A DNA stretch of 64,000 bases. Source: Listeria swaminathanii (lineage in GTDB: Bacteria > Bacillota > Bacilli > Lactobacillales > Listeriaceae). The notes under the pieces were generated by a model. The model worked only from the letters and a program-made list of their open reading frames with translations, did no database searches and was not told where the DNA came from. Below, piece by piece: positions 14,668 through 22,783 of this stretch; positions within the stretch are counted from its first letter, which is position 1; every line of letters begins with the position of its first letter. The DNA is taken from positions 682,001 to 746,000 of the forward strand of contig NZ_JAATOD010000001.1 of NCBI RefSeq assembly GCF_014229645.1, read 5' to 3'. The position numbers and the translations under genes are program-made.

Positions 14668-15553
14668 CTATGCCCCATAAAAAATTGGCTACTTCGGCAT
14701 CAACGTCCGTGTTTTCGTGAAGTTTACTATGAGCTGCATTCTTTCCTGTGAAGATTTTTTCTTTATAACTCTCAGCTTGACCTTCGAAAATGAATTTGCC
14801 GGATAAAGCACTCGCGACAGAAACACTACCGTCACTTTTCGTTCCGTTTAACGTATCACCCGCAATATTTAACACGCGCAAATGAGTCGGGATATTTTGC
14901 TTATTTTTCATGAATTCACTATAGCGGTCTGAGGATTGTTTTGGCCCTTTGTCCGTAAGATCATAAGCCGTAACACCATCATCACCAATCACTAGTCCGT
15001 TAAGCGGTGAGCCAATTAGCACAAGTTTTTCCAGAACCGGATAGGCTTTGTCGCTGCCTACTTTTTCAATGTAACTTGTTAAACTAACACCACCCATGGA
15101 ATGACCGACTGCGTAAACTTTCTCGATATGATAATTGTTTTTCAGCTCTTTCATCACATTTTGAATCCACTGTGTCTGATTTTCTGTCGAGCTCTTATTA
15201 TCTTCAAAGACAACTTGAATCGTCGGGTTATTACTAAATTTATCGTAGGTTCCCTCCGTGCTTACAGTGCCGTCACTAGCTACGGTCATGACAAGTGATT
15301 TTGTTACATCACCCTCATCGGCAAGACGATTAATCATGCCACCAAATGAATTCGCTGTTCCAGAATACCCGTGGACGAAAAGGGTAGGAATAGCAATTTC
15401 TGAAACGGGATTTTCGGTTTTTTTCGTTGCTTTATTTGCTGTTATAGTAGGTTCTTTGGCTGCTTTTTTAGTCGGTTCAAATTGAAGGAAAATTATCCAG
15501 AAGCCAGCAACAATAATGGCTAAAACGATAATTGCAATAATAACTTTTTTCAT
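14654..15553 (-). CDS. DUF915 alpha/beta hydrolase, membrane anchored (copy 1)
   Basis: 299 residues. One N-terminal membrane helix followed by a Thr/Lys-rich linker, then an alpha/beta hydrolase domain: oxyanion loop LFVHGYSGTANSF and nucleophile elbow GHSMGG. The C-terminal AAHSKLHEN supplies the likely catalytic His. DUF915 enzymes are extracytoplasmic esterase or lipase-like proteins. An ATG at 15562 touches AAAGG; the ATG at 15553 has proper spacing. It is 20 bases downstream of a paralogue, so both are probably one transcript. Likely lmo0950. Confidence 0.8.
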   Translation of the reverse strand: MKKVIIAIIVLAIIVAGFWIIFLQFEPTKKAAKEPTITANKATKKTENPVSEIAIPTLFVHGYSGTANSFGGMINRLADEGDVTKSLVMTVASDGTVSTEGTYDKFSNNPTIQVVFEDNKSSTENQTQWIQNVMKELKNNYHIEKVYAVGHSMGGVSLTSYIEKVGSDKAYPVLEKLVLIGSPLNGLVIGDDGVTAYDLTDKGPKQSSDRYSEFMKNKQNIPTHLRVLNIAGDTLNGTKSDGSVSVASALSGKFIFEGQAESYKEKIFTGKNAAHSKLHENTDVDAEVANFLWGIEKVD

Positions 15554-15573
15554 TCGAAACATCCTTTAATATT

Positions 15574-16395
15574 TTATTTCTCTCCCCATAAAAATTGGCC
15601 AACATATTTATCCACAACGGTAGATTCATGCATACTACTGTGCGTTGCTTGTGGTCCTTTAATTACATGTGTAATCACTTTTTGATGCGCAAATAATTTT
15701 TCGCCGTATAGGACGCTATCCAATTTCACTTCGCCGTCACTATTCGATCCATCTTCCAAATTACCGCCAATAATCATAATTTCAGTGTTTTCGGGTAAAA
15801 CTTTCGCCATTTTTTCAGCAAATTTTGCATGAACGTTATTGGCGTTTTTAATATCGACTTGCTGATCACCATTGACATATTCTTCTGGATAAAATGGAAC
15901 GGCAAGGAACACAATTTTGTTTACTTGTGGATAGGATTTGTTTTTTTCGTAACTTGCTAAATACGCTACCCAAGCGCCGCCACCCATCGAATGACCAACC
16001 GCGTTAAATTTTTTAATTCCATAATTTTGTTGTAAATAAGACATTACTTTTTTTGTCCACATAGATTGTTGGGGAAGCGTTGCCCGATTATCTTCAAAAA
16101 CAATGTTGATAAGCGGATTTTTTTCATTTTTATTATAAGTCCCGGTAGTGGAAATATCGCCATCTGGGCTTACATTAACCGTTAAAGACTCCGTACCCCA
16201 ATCATACTTTTGATCAAAGCGACGTATCATTCCATGAAGCGAACGGTCTGTCCCGCGATAACCATGAATAAAAATGGTCGGAATGGAATCATTGGCTGCT
16301 TTTGGATATGTCGTGTTAATCGTTAGTAAAATAAATATAGCTCCAACTAAACAGCCTAATGGTAAGATAATGGAGAAGAACACGCGCTTTAGCAT
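15574..16395 (-). CDS. DUF915 alpha/beta hydrolase, membrane anchored (copy 2)
   Basis: 273 residues, paralogous to the downstream gene. N-terminal membrane helix (residues 6-27), then IFIHGYRGTDRSLHGMI, nucleophile elbow GHSMGGGAW and C-terminal THSSMHEST. The first gene of a two-gene unit; AAAGGGG lies nine bases before the ATG. Both copies keep the Ser and His of the triad, so both should be active. Substrate unknown. Likely lmo0951. Confidence 0.8.
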   Translation of the reverse strand: MLKRVFFSIILPLGCLVGAIFILLTINTTYPKAANDSIPTIFIHGYRGTDRSLHGMIRRFDQKYDWGTESLTVNVSPDGDISTTGTYNKNEKNPLINIVFEDNRATLPQQSMWTKKVMSYLQQNYGIKKFNAVGHSMGGGAWVAYLASYEKNKSYPQVNKIVFLAVPFYPEEYVNGDQQVDIKNANNVHAKFAEKMAKVLPENTEIMIIGGNLEDGSNSDGEVKLDSVLYGEKLFAHQKVITHVIKGPQATHSSMHESTVVDKYVGQFLWGEK

Positions 16396-16552
16396 TATTT
16401 TACGCCCCTTTATATTTCGTTATGAACAAATTATACATTTTTTTAAAGGAAAACGCACGATTGGTCTACTTTTTCTACCAATTTAATAGTTTATTCTCAT
16501 GAAAACATATAGTATACTGGAAAAATAAGCGAAGAAACGGAGGCATATTAAC

Positions 16553-17011
16553 ATGATAAAACGAACAGGTGAGATTGTACTCGCTATTATTGGTCTTATT
16601 TTTAGTGTACTCACACAAGCAGCTATTGCTATTATAGGTCTATTAATGACAAGTGGTTCCAAAGGAAAAGAAGGTTTAACGACTTACTACAATAATTACT
16701 ACCAAACAATGACAGAATGGGAAATTCCAAAAAGTGATATTCCTGATCCTGACCGTGTGCTAAATTTTGTGCAAACATTATCTTGGACAACATTGACAGG
16801 TGGACTGATTACGCTTGCCTTAGGTGGATTTGGCATTTACTACATAATGAAAAATAAAAAGCCAGCCTTTGCGGGATATTTATTTTTAGCAGCAGGGATT
16901 GTGTCATTACTTTCTACAGCACTAATAACGTTTATTCCTGCGTTACTATTAATCGTCGCAGCAATTCTTTGTTTTGTTCGTAAACCTAAAAGCACTTTTT
17001 CAGGATTATAA
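16553..17011 (+). CDS. DUF4064 membrane protein
   Basis: 152 residues with four membrane segments: one N-terminal pair split by a Tyr-rich extracytoplasmic loop (TTYYNNYYQTMTEW), then three C-terminal helices ending in the basic FVRKPKS tail. The arrangement matches DUF4064, a Firmicute family of unknown function. A second member lies at 54565. TATACT with a weak -35 precedes it. Likely lmo0952. Confidence 0.7.
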   Translation: MIKRTGEIVLAIIGLIFSVLTQAAIAIIGLLMTSGSKGKEGLTTYYNNYYQTMTEWEIPKSDIPDPDRVLNFVQTLSWTTLTGGLITLALGGFGIYYIMKNKKPAFAGYLFLAAGIVSLLSTALITFIPALLLIVAAILCFVRKPKSTFSGL

Positions 17012-17016
17012 TTTGG

Positions 17017-17048
17017 AACGAGTTTGAATTTTTCAAGCTCGTTTTTGT
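17017..17048 (+). terminator. Terminator after the DUF4064 gene
   Basis: AACGAGTTTGAA pairs with TTCAAGCTCGTT around a three-base loop, followed by TTTTGTTT. Its T-rich tail merges into the -35 element of the next promoter. Confidence 0.75.
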
Positions 17049-17072
17049 TTTAGTTGTTATTTTTTAGGGAAT
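17047..17072 (+). promoter_or_regulatory. Sigma-B promoter of the 77-aa membrane protein gene
   Basis: GTTT (17047-17050), 16-base spacer, GGGAAT (17067-17072), an exact consensus match about 33 bases before the start codon. Confidence 0.75.
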
Positions 17073-17104
17073 AAAATAGTGGATTTCAAGAGGAGGTTGA
17101 TAGT

Positions 17105-17338
17105 GTGAAAAATAAAGTAGGAATTATTGCCGGAGCCGTCGCTGGGGTCGCTGGAGTTGTAGCCTGTGCAGCAATTTATGTGGTGAAAAAGCAAATGCCG
17201 CCTACCCCTTTTGATGAGGTAAACGATATTCGAACACGGTATGCCGACAAAGAAATTTCAGAAACAGAGCTGGAAGAAAACAACATGATTTCAGAAGGTG
17301 GCGTTTCATCCATTCAGTATGAAGAAAAAGTAAAATAG
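17105..17338 (+). CDS. Small membrane-anchored protein, sigma-B type
   Basis: 77 residues: an N-terminal glycine/alanine-rich membrane helix (IIAGAVAGVAGVVACAAIYVV) kept short here as a description, then a charged, acidic soluble tail. GTG start with AGGAGG eight bases upstream. Single gene with its own promoter and terminator. Not a family I recognise by name; function unknown. General-stress induction is inferred from the promoter. Likely lmo0953. Confidence 0.7.
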   Translation: MKNKVGIIAGAVAGVAGVVACAAIYVVKKQMPPTPFDEVNDIRTRYADKEISETELEENNMISEGGVSSIQYEEKVK

Positions 17339-17343
17339 TGTAA

Positions 17344-17388
17344 AAGCAGTTTGTGTCTTGTTTTATGCGAGAAACAAGCTGTTTTTTT
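17344..17388 (+). terminator. Terminator after the 77-aa gene
   Basis: CTTGTTT pairs with AAACAAG, extended by CAG/CTG at the base, then seven T. Confidence 0.75.
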
Positions 17389-17490
17389 GTGCGCGAAAAA
17401 CTGCTTATTATAGTAGATATATGTTATCCTTTAGATAGACAATAGGACTCAAGTTGTAGGTGAATTTCCTTCTACAGCGGGTTATTCTAC

Positions 17491-17519
17491 TTGATAGATA
17501 GCGTTATGATAGGTACAGT
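17491..17519 (+). promoter_or_regulatory. Candidate promoter of the LiaI/LiaH-like operon
   Basis: TTGATA (17491-17496), 17-base spacer, TACAGT (17514-17519). Immediately upstream are two TTCTAC repeats (17470-17475 and 17485-17490) and a TGTAG/CTACA inverted repeat, possible response-regulator sites. The operon is reported as LiaR-dependent in Listeria; which repeat is the site is not known to me. Confidence 0.4.
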
Positions 17520-17568
17520 AATAAAAGAAAAATATATCAGCGACATTTGGAAGTTAGGAGGTAGACGT

Positions 17569-17883
17569 ATGAGAGCAATATTCATTGGCATATTAATCGT
17601 TTTACTAATAGCGATGATACTTATCGTCTTATGGCCAGCAATCATGGCAACTATTGGCGCAGTACTAGGCTTTTGGTCACTAAAGAAATTACTTGAAGCA
17701 AGATCTGTAAGCGAAAAAGTTATTTATGGTGTTCTAATCGGCGTGGGTGCCTTAATAATTCTAGCTAACTTAAAAGGAATCTTGGTTGTCGCAATTATCG
17801 GAGCAATCATTTACTTCCTAACTAGAAATAAAAATAAACCAAGAAAAAATGATGACGTATTCGACTACCCATACAATAAATAA
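17569..17883 (+). CDS. LiaI-like small membrane protein
   Basis: 104 residues with three or four membrane segments and a charged tail (RNKNKPRKNDD). The frame is open from 17491, but AGGAGG sits seven bases before the ATG at 17569. It is directly followed by a PspA-like gene, the same arrangement as liaI-liaH of Bacillus, where LiaI anchors LiaH at the membrane during envelope stress. Assignment rests on context and topology rather than sequence identity. Likely lmo0954. Confidence 0.65.
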   Translation: MRAIFIGILIVLLIAMILIVLWPAIMATIGAVLGFWSLKKLLEARSVSEKVIYGVLIGVGALIILANLKGILVVAIIGAIIYFLTRNKNKPRKNDDVFDYPYNK

Positions 17884-17898
17884 TTGGAGGAGAAAAAA

Positions 17899-18744
17899 AT
17901 GGCAAACCTATTTGAAAAAATGAAACAATGGAATAAAGAAGTTAGTGAAAAAATCGAGAAACGTGAAGAAAAACGTCGTAATTCGGTAAGTTATTATATG
18001 GATAAAACAAAACAAGAAATGAAAGACGCAGAACGCATGGTAGAAAAACAACGTGAACTAAAATCGCTTTTCTATAAAGAATATAAAGAAATGGAAGTTT
18101 ATGTTGAAAAACGTCGCCGCCAAGCCGAAATTGCAAAAGAAGCTGGTGAAACAAAACTAGCTGAGTTCGCTTTAGAAGAAGTGGCTCAATACGAAGAACA
18201 ACTAAACGCTACGAAAGCACACTATGACCAAGCGTCCGAACAACTAGATAAATTAGAACTACGCATGCACGAGATGCGCTTAAAATGGAAAAACCTTAAA
18301 ACACAGCATTTAGCTGAAATGGCGGAAAAAAATGCGACAGAAACTTCCGAAAAAATGGATAAAGTTATCCATGATATGAGCTGGGGCAGCGTTAGTGACT
18401 ATCATGAAGCGCAAAAACAACGCGACTTAGCCGAAGAAGCAGAGAAAAAAGCCGACATGAACAAAGAACTATCTCAATCATTCGATGACTTAATGGATGA
18501 ACTTGAAAAGAAAACGAAGAAAAGTAAAGAAATCATCAAAGATAAAGCGCAAAACTTTACTACAATGGTAGATGAAATTATCGAACGCGAAAAACAAAAT
18601 TTCAAGAAACCAGAAAAAGCTTCTATGGAAGACCAATTAAATGAACTTGAAAAAGAAGCAGCAAAAGAACAACCAAAAGAAGAAAAAGAAGTTTTAATTC
18701 CAGAATTAGAGAAAAAAGAAGAAGATCAAGATACCGAGAAATAA
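17899..18744 (+). CDS. PspA/IM30-type coiled-coil protein (LiaH-like)
   Basis: 281 residues, almost entirely charged helix with heptad patterning from residue 25 to about 230, then a Lys/Glu-rich disordered tail. This is the layout of PspA, IM30/Vipp1 and LiaH proteins, which polymerise on damaged membranes. A TTG at 17884 lies inside the ribosome binding site GGAGGAG, so the ATG at 17899 is the start. Second gene of the envelope-stress operon, 15 bases after the LiaI-like gene. Likely lmo0955. Confidence 0.7.
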   Translation: MANLFEKMKQWNKEVSEKIEKREEKRRNSVSYYMDKTKQEMKDAERMVEKQRELKSLFYKEYKEMEVYVEKRRRQAEIAKEAGETKLAEFALEEVAQYEEQLNATKAHYDQASEQLDKLELRMHEMRLKWKNLKTQHLAEMAEKNATETSEKMDKVIHDMSWGSVSDYHEAQKQRDLAEEAEKKADMNKELSQSFDDLMDELEKKTKKSKEIIKDKAQNFTTMVDEIIEREKQNFKKPEKASMEDQLNELEKEAAKEQPKEEKEVLIPELEKKEEDQDTEK

Positions 18745-18751
18745 AACCTTT

Positions 18752-18781
18752 AGCGCAGAATTAATGTTCTGCGCTTTTTTT
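18752..18781 (+). terminator. Terminator after the PspA-like gene
   Basis: AGCGCAGAA (18752-18760) pairs with TTCTGCGCT (18767-18775), six-base loop, followed by a T run. Confidence 0.9.
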
Positions 18782-18837
18782 GTGCGCAGAATTTTTTGGT
18801 TATTTTACTTTTTTTCGGGTAAAGAGGAAAAGATAAG

Positions 18838-18882
18838 TTGCATTTTAATAGATACATGCTATAATAATTGGTATAGACCGAT
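18838..18882 (+). promoter_or_regulatory. nagAB promoter with NagR-type operator
   Basis: TTGCAT (18838-18843), 16-base spacer, extended -10 TGCTATAAT ending at 18865. Right after it lies the imperfect palindrome ATTGGTATAGACCGAT (18867-18882), 12 of 16 positions symmetric, which closely resembles the NagR/YvoA operator of Bacillus. Repression by the GntR regulator encoded at 20773 and relief by amino-sugar phosphates is inferred. Confidence 0.7.
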
Positions 18883-18903
18883 TTAACGAGGAGGCAATAC
18901 GTA

Positions 18904-20037
18904 ATGACTAATAAAGTAATTACTAACGCTACAATTTATACTGGTAAAGGTGTTCTAGAAAATGCTTTCGTACGTTTTGATAAACAGATAACAGAAGTTG
19001 GCTCCATGGCTAATTTTCAAGCGGACAAAGCAGAAGAAGTAATCGATGCAAAAGGACAAAAACTTGTTCCTGGTTTCATTGATGTTCATTCACACGGTGG
19101 TTATAGTTTTGACGCAATGGATGCGGATCCAGAAGCACTTAGAAAACAAGTGAATGGTATGTTAAATGAAGGGATTACTACTTACTTCCCAACAACAATG
19201 ACACAATCACATGAAAATATCGAAAAAGCGCTAAAAGTGATTAATGAAGTCGCTCAAACAGAACCTGTTATTGGCGGGATTCATTTGGAAGGTCCATTTG
19301 TTTCCAAAGTCTTTAAAGGAGCGCAACCGGAAGAATACATTCAAGCACCTGACTTGGAACTATTCAAAAAATGGTTTGATATTTCTGGAGGCTTAATTAA
19401 ATTAGTTACTTATGCACCAGAACATGATACTTCTGCTGATTTTGAAAATTTGTGTTTTGAATTAGGCGTTGTTCCAAGTATTGGTCACTCTAATGATGTG
19501 CGCGAACACTTGAAAACAAGTAAAGCGACACATGCGACACATTTATATAATGCTTGTCACAGGATGACACACCGTGAGCCAGGCGTTCCAGGTCATGTTT
19601 TATTAGAACGCGGTATTAATGCAGAATTAATCGTTGATGGTATTCACGTTCATCCTGATATGGTGAAATTAGCTTACCAAATGAAAGGGCCAGAACATTT
19701 ATGCATTATTACTGACTCGATGCGAGCAAAAGGGATGCCAGAAGGAAAATCAGAACTTGGCGGCCAAACAGTTATCGTAAAAGATAAACAAGCTCGTTTA
19801 GAAGACGGAACTTTAGCCGGAAGCGTACTTACTTATGACGACGGTTTCCGCAACATGATTAAATTCACCGGGTGTTCGGTAGAAGAAGCAGTTCTTATGT
19901 CTTCTGGAAACCAAGCACGTGAATTCAACTTAACACAAAAAGGTGCAATCCAAGCTGGTAAAGATGCAGATTTTAACTTACTAGATGAAGATTTACACAT
20001 TACAGCAACTTATTCATTCGGAAAAAAACATTCTTGA
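18904..20037 (+). CDS. nagA: N-acetylglucosamine-6-phosphate deacetylase
   Basis: 377 residues. Converts N-acetylglucosamine-6-phosphate to glucosamine-6-phosphate and acetate. Amidohydrolase motifs are in order: DVHSHGG near 60, HLEGPFV near 128 with the metal-binding Glu, GHSNDV near 195, ATHLYNACHRM near 215 and the catalytic Asp in ITDSM near 272. ATG with GAGGAGG. First gene of nagA-nagB-regulator; the gap to nagB is 15 bases. Likely lmo0956. Confidence 0.95.
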   Translation: MTNKVITNATIYTGKGVLENAFVRFDKQITEVGSMANFQADKAEEVIDAKGQKLVPGFIDVHSHGGYSFDAMDADPEALRKQVNGMLNEGITTYFPTTMTQSHENIEKALKVINEVAQTEPVIGGIHLEGPFVSKVFKGAQPEEYIQAPDLELFKKWFDISGGLIKLVTYAPEHDTSADFENLCFELGVVPSIGHSNDVREHLKTSKATHATHLYNACHRMTHREPGVPGHVLLERGINAELIVDGIHVHPDMVKLAYQMKGPEHLCIITDSMRAKGMPEGKSELGGQTVIVKDKQARLEDGTLAGSVLTYDDGFRNMIKFTGCSVEEAVLMSSGNQAREFNLTQKGAIQAGKDADFNLLDEDLHITATYSFGKKHS

Positions 20038-20052
20038 GAGGAAGATATTAAT

Positions 20053-20757
20053 ATGCAACTTATCACAACAGAAAATAAATTAGCAGGTTCCAAAAAAGCA
20101 CTAGAAATCATTGAAAAAGGTATCACATCTGGTGAAGTAAAAACACTTGGTCTAGCAACAGGCAGCACTCCAGAAACACTTTACGCTGAGTTTGTAAAAA
20201 GCGACGTGGATACTAAAAATGTAACAACAACGAACCTAGATGAATATGTAGGTCTTGCAGCAAATGACCCAAACAGTTATCATTACTATATGAACGACTT
20301 ATTATTCTCTAAAAAAGCATTTAAAGAAAGTTTCTTACCAAACGGAGAAGCGACTGATGCAGAAGCAGAGTGCGCACGTTATGAAGAAATTTTATCTGAG
20401 CACCCAGTTGATATTCAAGTGCTTGGTATTGGTACAAACGGCCACATCGGTTTTAACGAACCAGGAACTTCTTTTGATTCGTTAACACATAAAGTCGTTT
20501 TAACAGATTCTACTCGTGAAGCAAACAAACGCTTTTTCGAAAGAGAAGAAGATGTTCCAACACATGCTTATTCTATGGGAATTAAATCCATCATGAATGC
20601 GAAGAAAATTATCCTACTTGCTTTTGGTGAAAACAAAGCACAAGCAATCAAAGAAACTATTAAAGGACCTGTAGATGTGAATTGTCCTGCTTCTGTACTT
20701 CAAAATCATCCAGATGTTACTGTGATTCTTGACAACGAGGCGGCGTCACTTCTATAA
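20053..20757 (+). CDS. nagB: Glucosamine-6-phosphate deaminase
   Basis: 234 residues, the short Firmicute form lacking the allosteric C-terminal extension of the E. coli enzyme. Produces fructose-6-phosphate and ammonia. Motifs: GLATGSTPE (phosphate loop, near 35), LDEYVGL with the catalytic Asp near 62, GIGTNGHIGFNEPG with the catalytic His near 130, and HAYSMGI. It completes the conversion of amino sugar to glycolytic intermediate begun by nagA. Likely lmo0957. Confidence 0.95.
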   Translation: MQLITTENKLAGSKKALEIIEKGITSGEVKTLGLATGSTPETLYAEFVKSDVDTKNVTTTNLDEYVGLAANDPNSYHYYMNDLLFSKKAFKESFLPNGEATDAEAECARYEEILSEHPVDIQVLGIGTNGHIGFNEPGTSFDSLTHKVVLTDSTREANKRFFEREEDVPTHAYSMGIKSIMNAKKIILLAFGENKAQAIKETIKGPVDVNCPASVLQNHPDVTVILDNEAASLL

Positions 20758-20772
20758 GAAGAGGGCGGGAAA

Positions 20773-21495
20773 ATGATCGATAAACAATCAGGAATACCGA
20801 TTTACATTCAGATTCAAAGTGAAATTAAAAAGAAAATGGAAGATGGCGTCTGGAAAGTAGGGACATCCATCCCAGCTGAGCGTCAACTTGCGGAAATGTT
20901 CCACGTTAGCCGAATGACTGTAAGACAAGCCATTCAAGGCCTAGTCGATGATAACATTTTGCAAAGACGTGTTGGTGCAGGTACTTTTATTGCGGAAAAG
21001 AAATTAACGGAACGACTTGAAGCAGTTACGAGTTTTACGAATTTGATGTTACAAGAAGGAAAAGTTCCTTCGACACGAATCGTATCGTATGGCATTCGTC
21101 CGGCAAGTACGCAAGAACAAGAAGCGCTGCAACTGCCAGAAAATAGCAATGTAATGAAAATTGAGCGGATTCGTTACGGCGACCGCGTGCCAATTCTTTA
21201 TGAAGTTGCTGCCATTCCAGAAAAAATTGCTTCACTGCTGACAAAGGAAGACATTATGGATTCTCTTTATAAAGCAATTGAATTAAAACTTGGTCAAACA
21301 ATTGGAGAAGCGGAGCAAATTATGGAAGCTTCTTTAGTATCAGAAAAAATTGCGCCATATCTTGATGTGAAACTCGGATCACCGGTTATGAAACTTCGGC
21401 AAATTACAACGTTAGAAGACGGTCGACCATTTGAATTTACTCGTTCCCAGTATGTAGGTAGTAGATTTCAATTTGTAGCTAGGATTAAACAATAA
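20773..21495 (+). CDS. nagR: GntR/HutC-family regulator of amino-sugar use (NagR/YvoA-like)
   Basis: 240 residues: winged helix (IKKKMEDGVWKVGTSIPAERQLAE, FHVSRMTVRQAIQGL) and a UTRA ligand-binding domain (MLQEGKVPSTRIVSY, LRQITTLEDGRPFEFTRSQY). This is the HutC subgroup, to which Bacillus NagR belongs. Third gene of the nag operon, 15 bases after nagB. It probably binds the palindrome at 18867-18882. Likely lmo0958. Confidence 0.88.
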   Translation: MIDKQSGIPIYIQIQSEIKKKMEDGVWKVGTSIPAERQLAEMFHVSRMTVRQAIQGLVDDNILQRRVGAGTFIAEKKLTERLEAVTSFTNLMLQEGKVPSTRIVSYGIRPASTQEQEALQLPENSNVMKIERIRYGDRVPILYEVAAIPEKIASLLTKEDIMDSLYKAIELKLGQTIGEAEQIMEASLVSEKIAPYLDVKLGSPVMKLRQITTLEDGRPFEFTRSQYVGSRFQFVARIKQ

Positions 21496-21497
21496 AT

Positions 21498-21537
21498 AAA
21501 AAGCTTGAAGCAAACGCAAACTGCTTCAAGCTTTTTT
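21498..21537 (+). terminator. Terminator after the nag operon
   Basis: AAAAGCTTGAAGCA pairs with TGCTTCAAGCTTTT, nine-base loop, T run. Confidence 0.9.
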
Positions 21538-21552
21538 GCATAATGATTTTCG

Positions 21553-21581
21553 TTGTCTTTTTGCAAATAAAAAAGTATAAT
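21553..21581 (+). promoter_or_regulatory. Sigma-A promoter of the tagO-like gene
   Basis: TTGTCT (21553-21558), exact 17-base spacer, consensus TATAAT (21576-21581). Confidence 0.8.
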
Positions 21582-21615
21582 GAGATGAGTAAAAAATTTG
21601 CGGGGAGGACTAGCC

Positions 21616-22671
21616 ATGAGCTGGATGATTATTTTTATATGTTTTGGCGCGTCCGTACTACTTACACCGCTAATTCGAAAAATAGCACTCTACTTTGATA
21701 TTACAGATAAACCAGATCAACGTCGCATTAACACTAAGCCAATTCCGAGCTTGGGTGGGCTAGCAATATTTATAAGTTTTTCTATCGGAATGTTTTTACT
21801 TCCAATTGAAAACGAATTCTTATGGCCGCTCTTGATTGCGGCATTTGTTATGGTTTTGACTGGGTTATTAGATGATATTATGGAATTTAAAGCAAGATAT
21901 AAATTAATTGGTCAAGTTACTGCTGCTTTTATTATTGTTTTTTGGGGCAATATTAGCATCGACTTTATCAACTTACCATTTGGTGGGGAAATTCATTTTG
22001 GGATATTAAGTATTCCGCTAACGATTATTTGGATTGTAGCAATTACGAATGCCATTAATTTAATCGATGGACTGGATGGTCTTGCTGCCGGGGTTTCAAC
22101 AATTGCGTTATTAACTATTTTAGGAATGGCGTTTATCATGGGTGATGCTCTTGTTATCATGATTGCGAGCGTGCTAATCGCTGGAACACTTGGATTTTTA
22201 CCATATAACTTTAATCCTGCCAAGATTTTCATGGGGGATACAGGAGCGCTTTTCTTAGGTTTCATTATTTCTGTTTTATCAGTAATGGGCTTCAAAAATG
22301 TTACGTTTATTTCTTTAATTGTACCGATTTTAATTTTAGGCGTACCGATTTCTGACACGATTTTTGCAATTATACGGCGAATGGTGACAAAACAACCAAT
22401 CGCGATGGCAGATAAATCACATTTACACCATTGCTTATTACGACTAGGTTTTACGCATCGTCAAACAGTTATTTTGATTTATGCTATTGCCGCTTTATTT
22501 TCTTTATTCGCCTTCATTTTCACGATGTCGACACTTTGGGGTTCGATGATATTAATCGGCGTACTGCTTGTATTAATTGAGGTATTGATTGAGACGTTAG
22601 GATTAGTAGGGAGTACGTATCGCCCGCTACTGAATTTATTTAAAATAACCAAAGAAGAAAAAATAGATTAG
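21616..22671 (+). CDS. tagO: Undecaprenyl-phosphate N-acetylglucosaminyl-1-phosphate transferase (TagO/WecA type)
   Basis: 351 residues with ten to eleven membrane helices. Catalytic motifs of the MraY/WecA superfamily are complete: the Asp pair of LLDDIMEFKARYK near 83, NAINLIDGLDGLAAG near 145, FMGDTGALFLG near 203 and the His motif DKSHLHHCLLRLG near 262. It starts wall teichoic acid synthesis by loading GlcNAc-phosphate on undecaprenyl phosphate. The ATG at 21616 follows GGGGAGG; a TTG at 21598 precedes that site and is rejected. Listeria is reported to carry two TagO homologues. Likely lmo0959. Confidence 0.88.
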   Translation: MSWMIIFICFGASVLLTPLIRKIALYFDITDKPDQRRINTKPIPSLGGLAIFISFSIGMFLLPIENEFLWPLLIAAFVMVLTGLLDDIMEFKARYKLIGQVTAAFIIVFWGNISIDFINLPFGGEIHFGILSIPLTIIWIVAITNAINLIDGLDGLAAGVSTIALLTILGMAFIMGDALVIMIASVLIAGTLGFLPYNFNPAKIFMGDTGALFLGFIISVLSVMGFKNVTFISLIVPILILGVPISDTIFAIIRRMVTKQPIAMADKSHLHHCLLRLGFTHRQTVILIYAIAALFSLFAFIFTMSTLWGSMILIGVLLVLIEVLIETLGLVGSTYRPLLNLFKITKEEKID

Positions 22672-22702
22672 AGACTAGCTACCTTGGCTTGTCTCTTTTT
22701 TT
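22669..22702 (+). terminator. Terminator after the tagO-like gene
   Basis: GAGAC...GTCTC hairpin starting at the stop codon, with a seven-T tail. The stem has a mismatch, so it is moderate in strength. Confidence 0.65.
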
Positions 22703-22783
22703 ATGCCAAAATTCTTATTGAGTAACAAGTCTTCTTGTGATACATTTATCAAGTAACGTTTTTGTAGAAATGAGGAGAAAAAC

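Noticed and set aside
21993..22358. 121-residue minus-strand frame opposite the tagO-like gene
   Set aside because: Antisense shadow of a conserved membrane enzyme without family resemblance or start signals.
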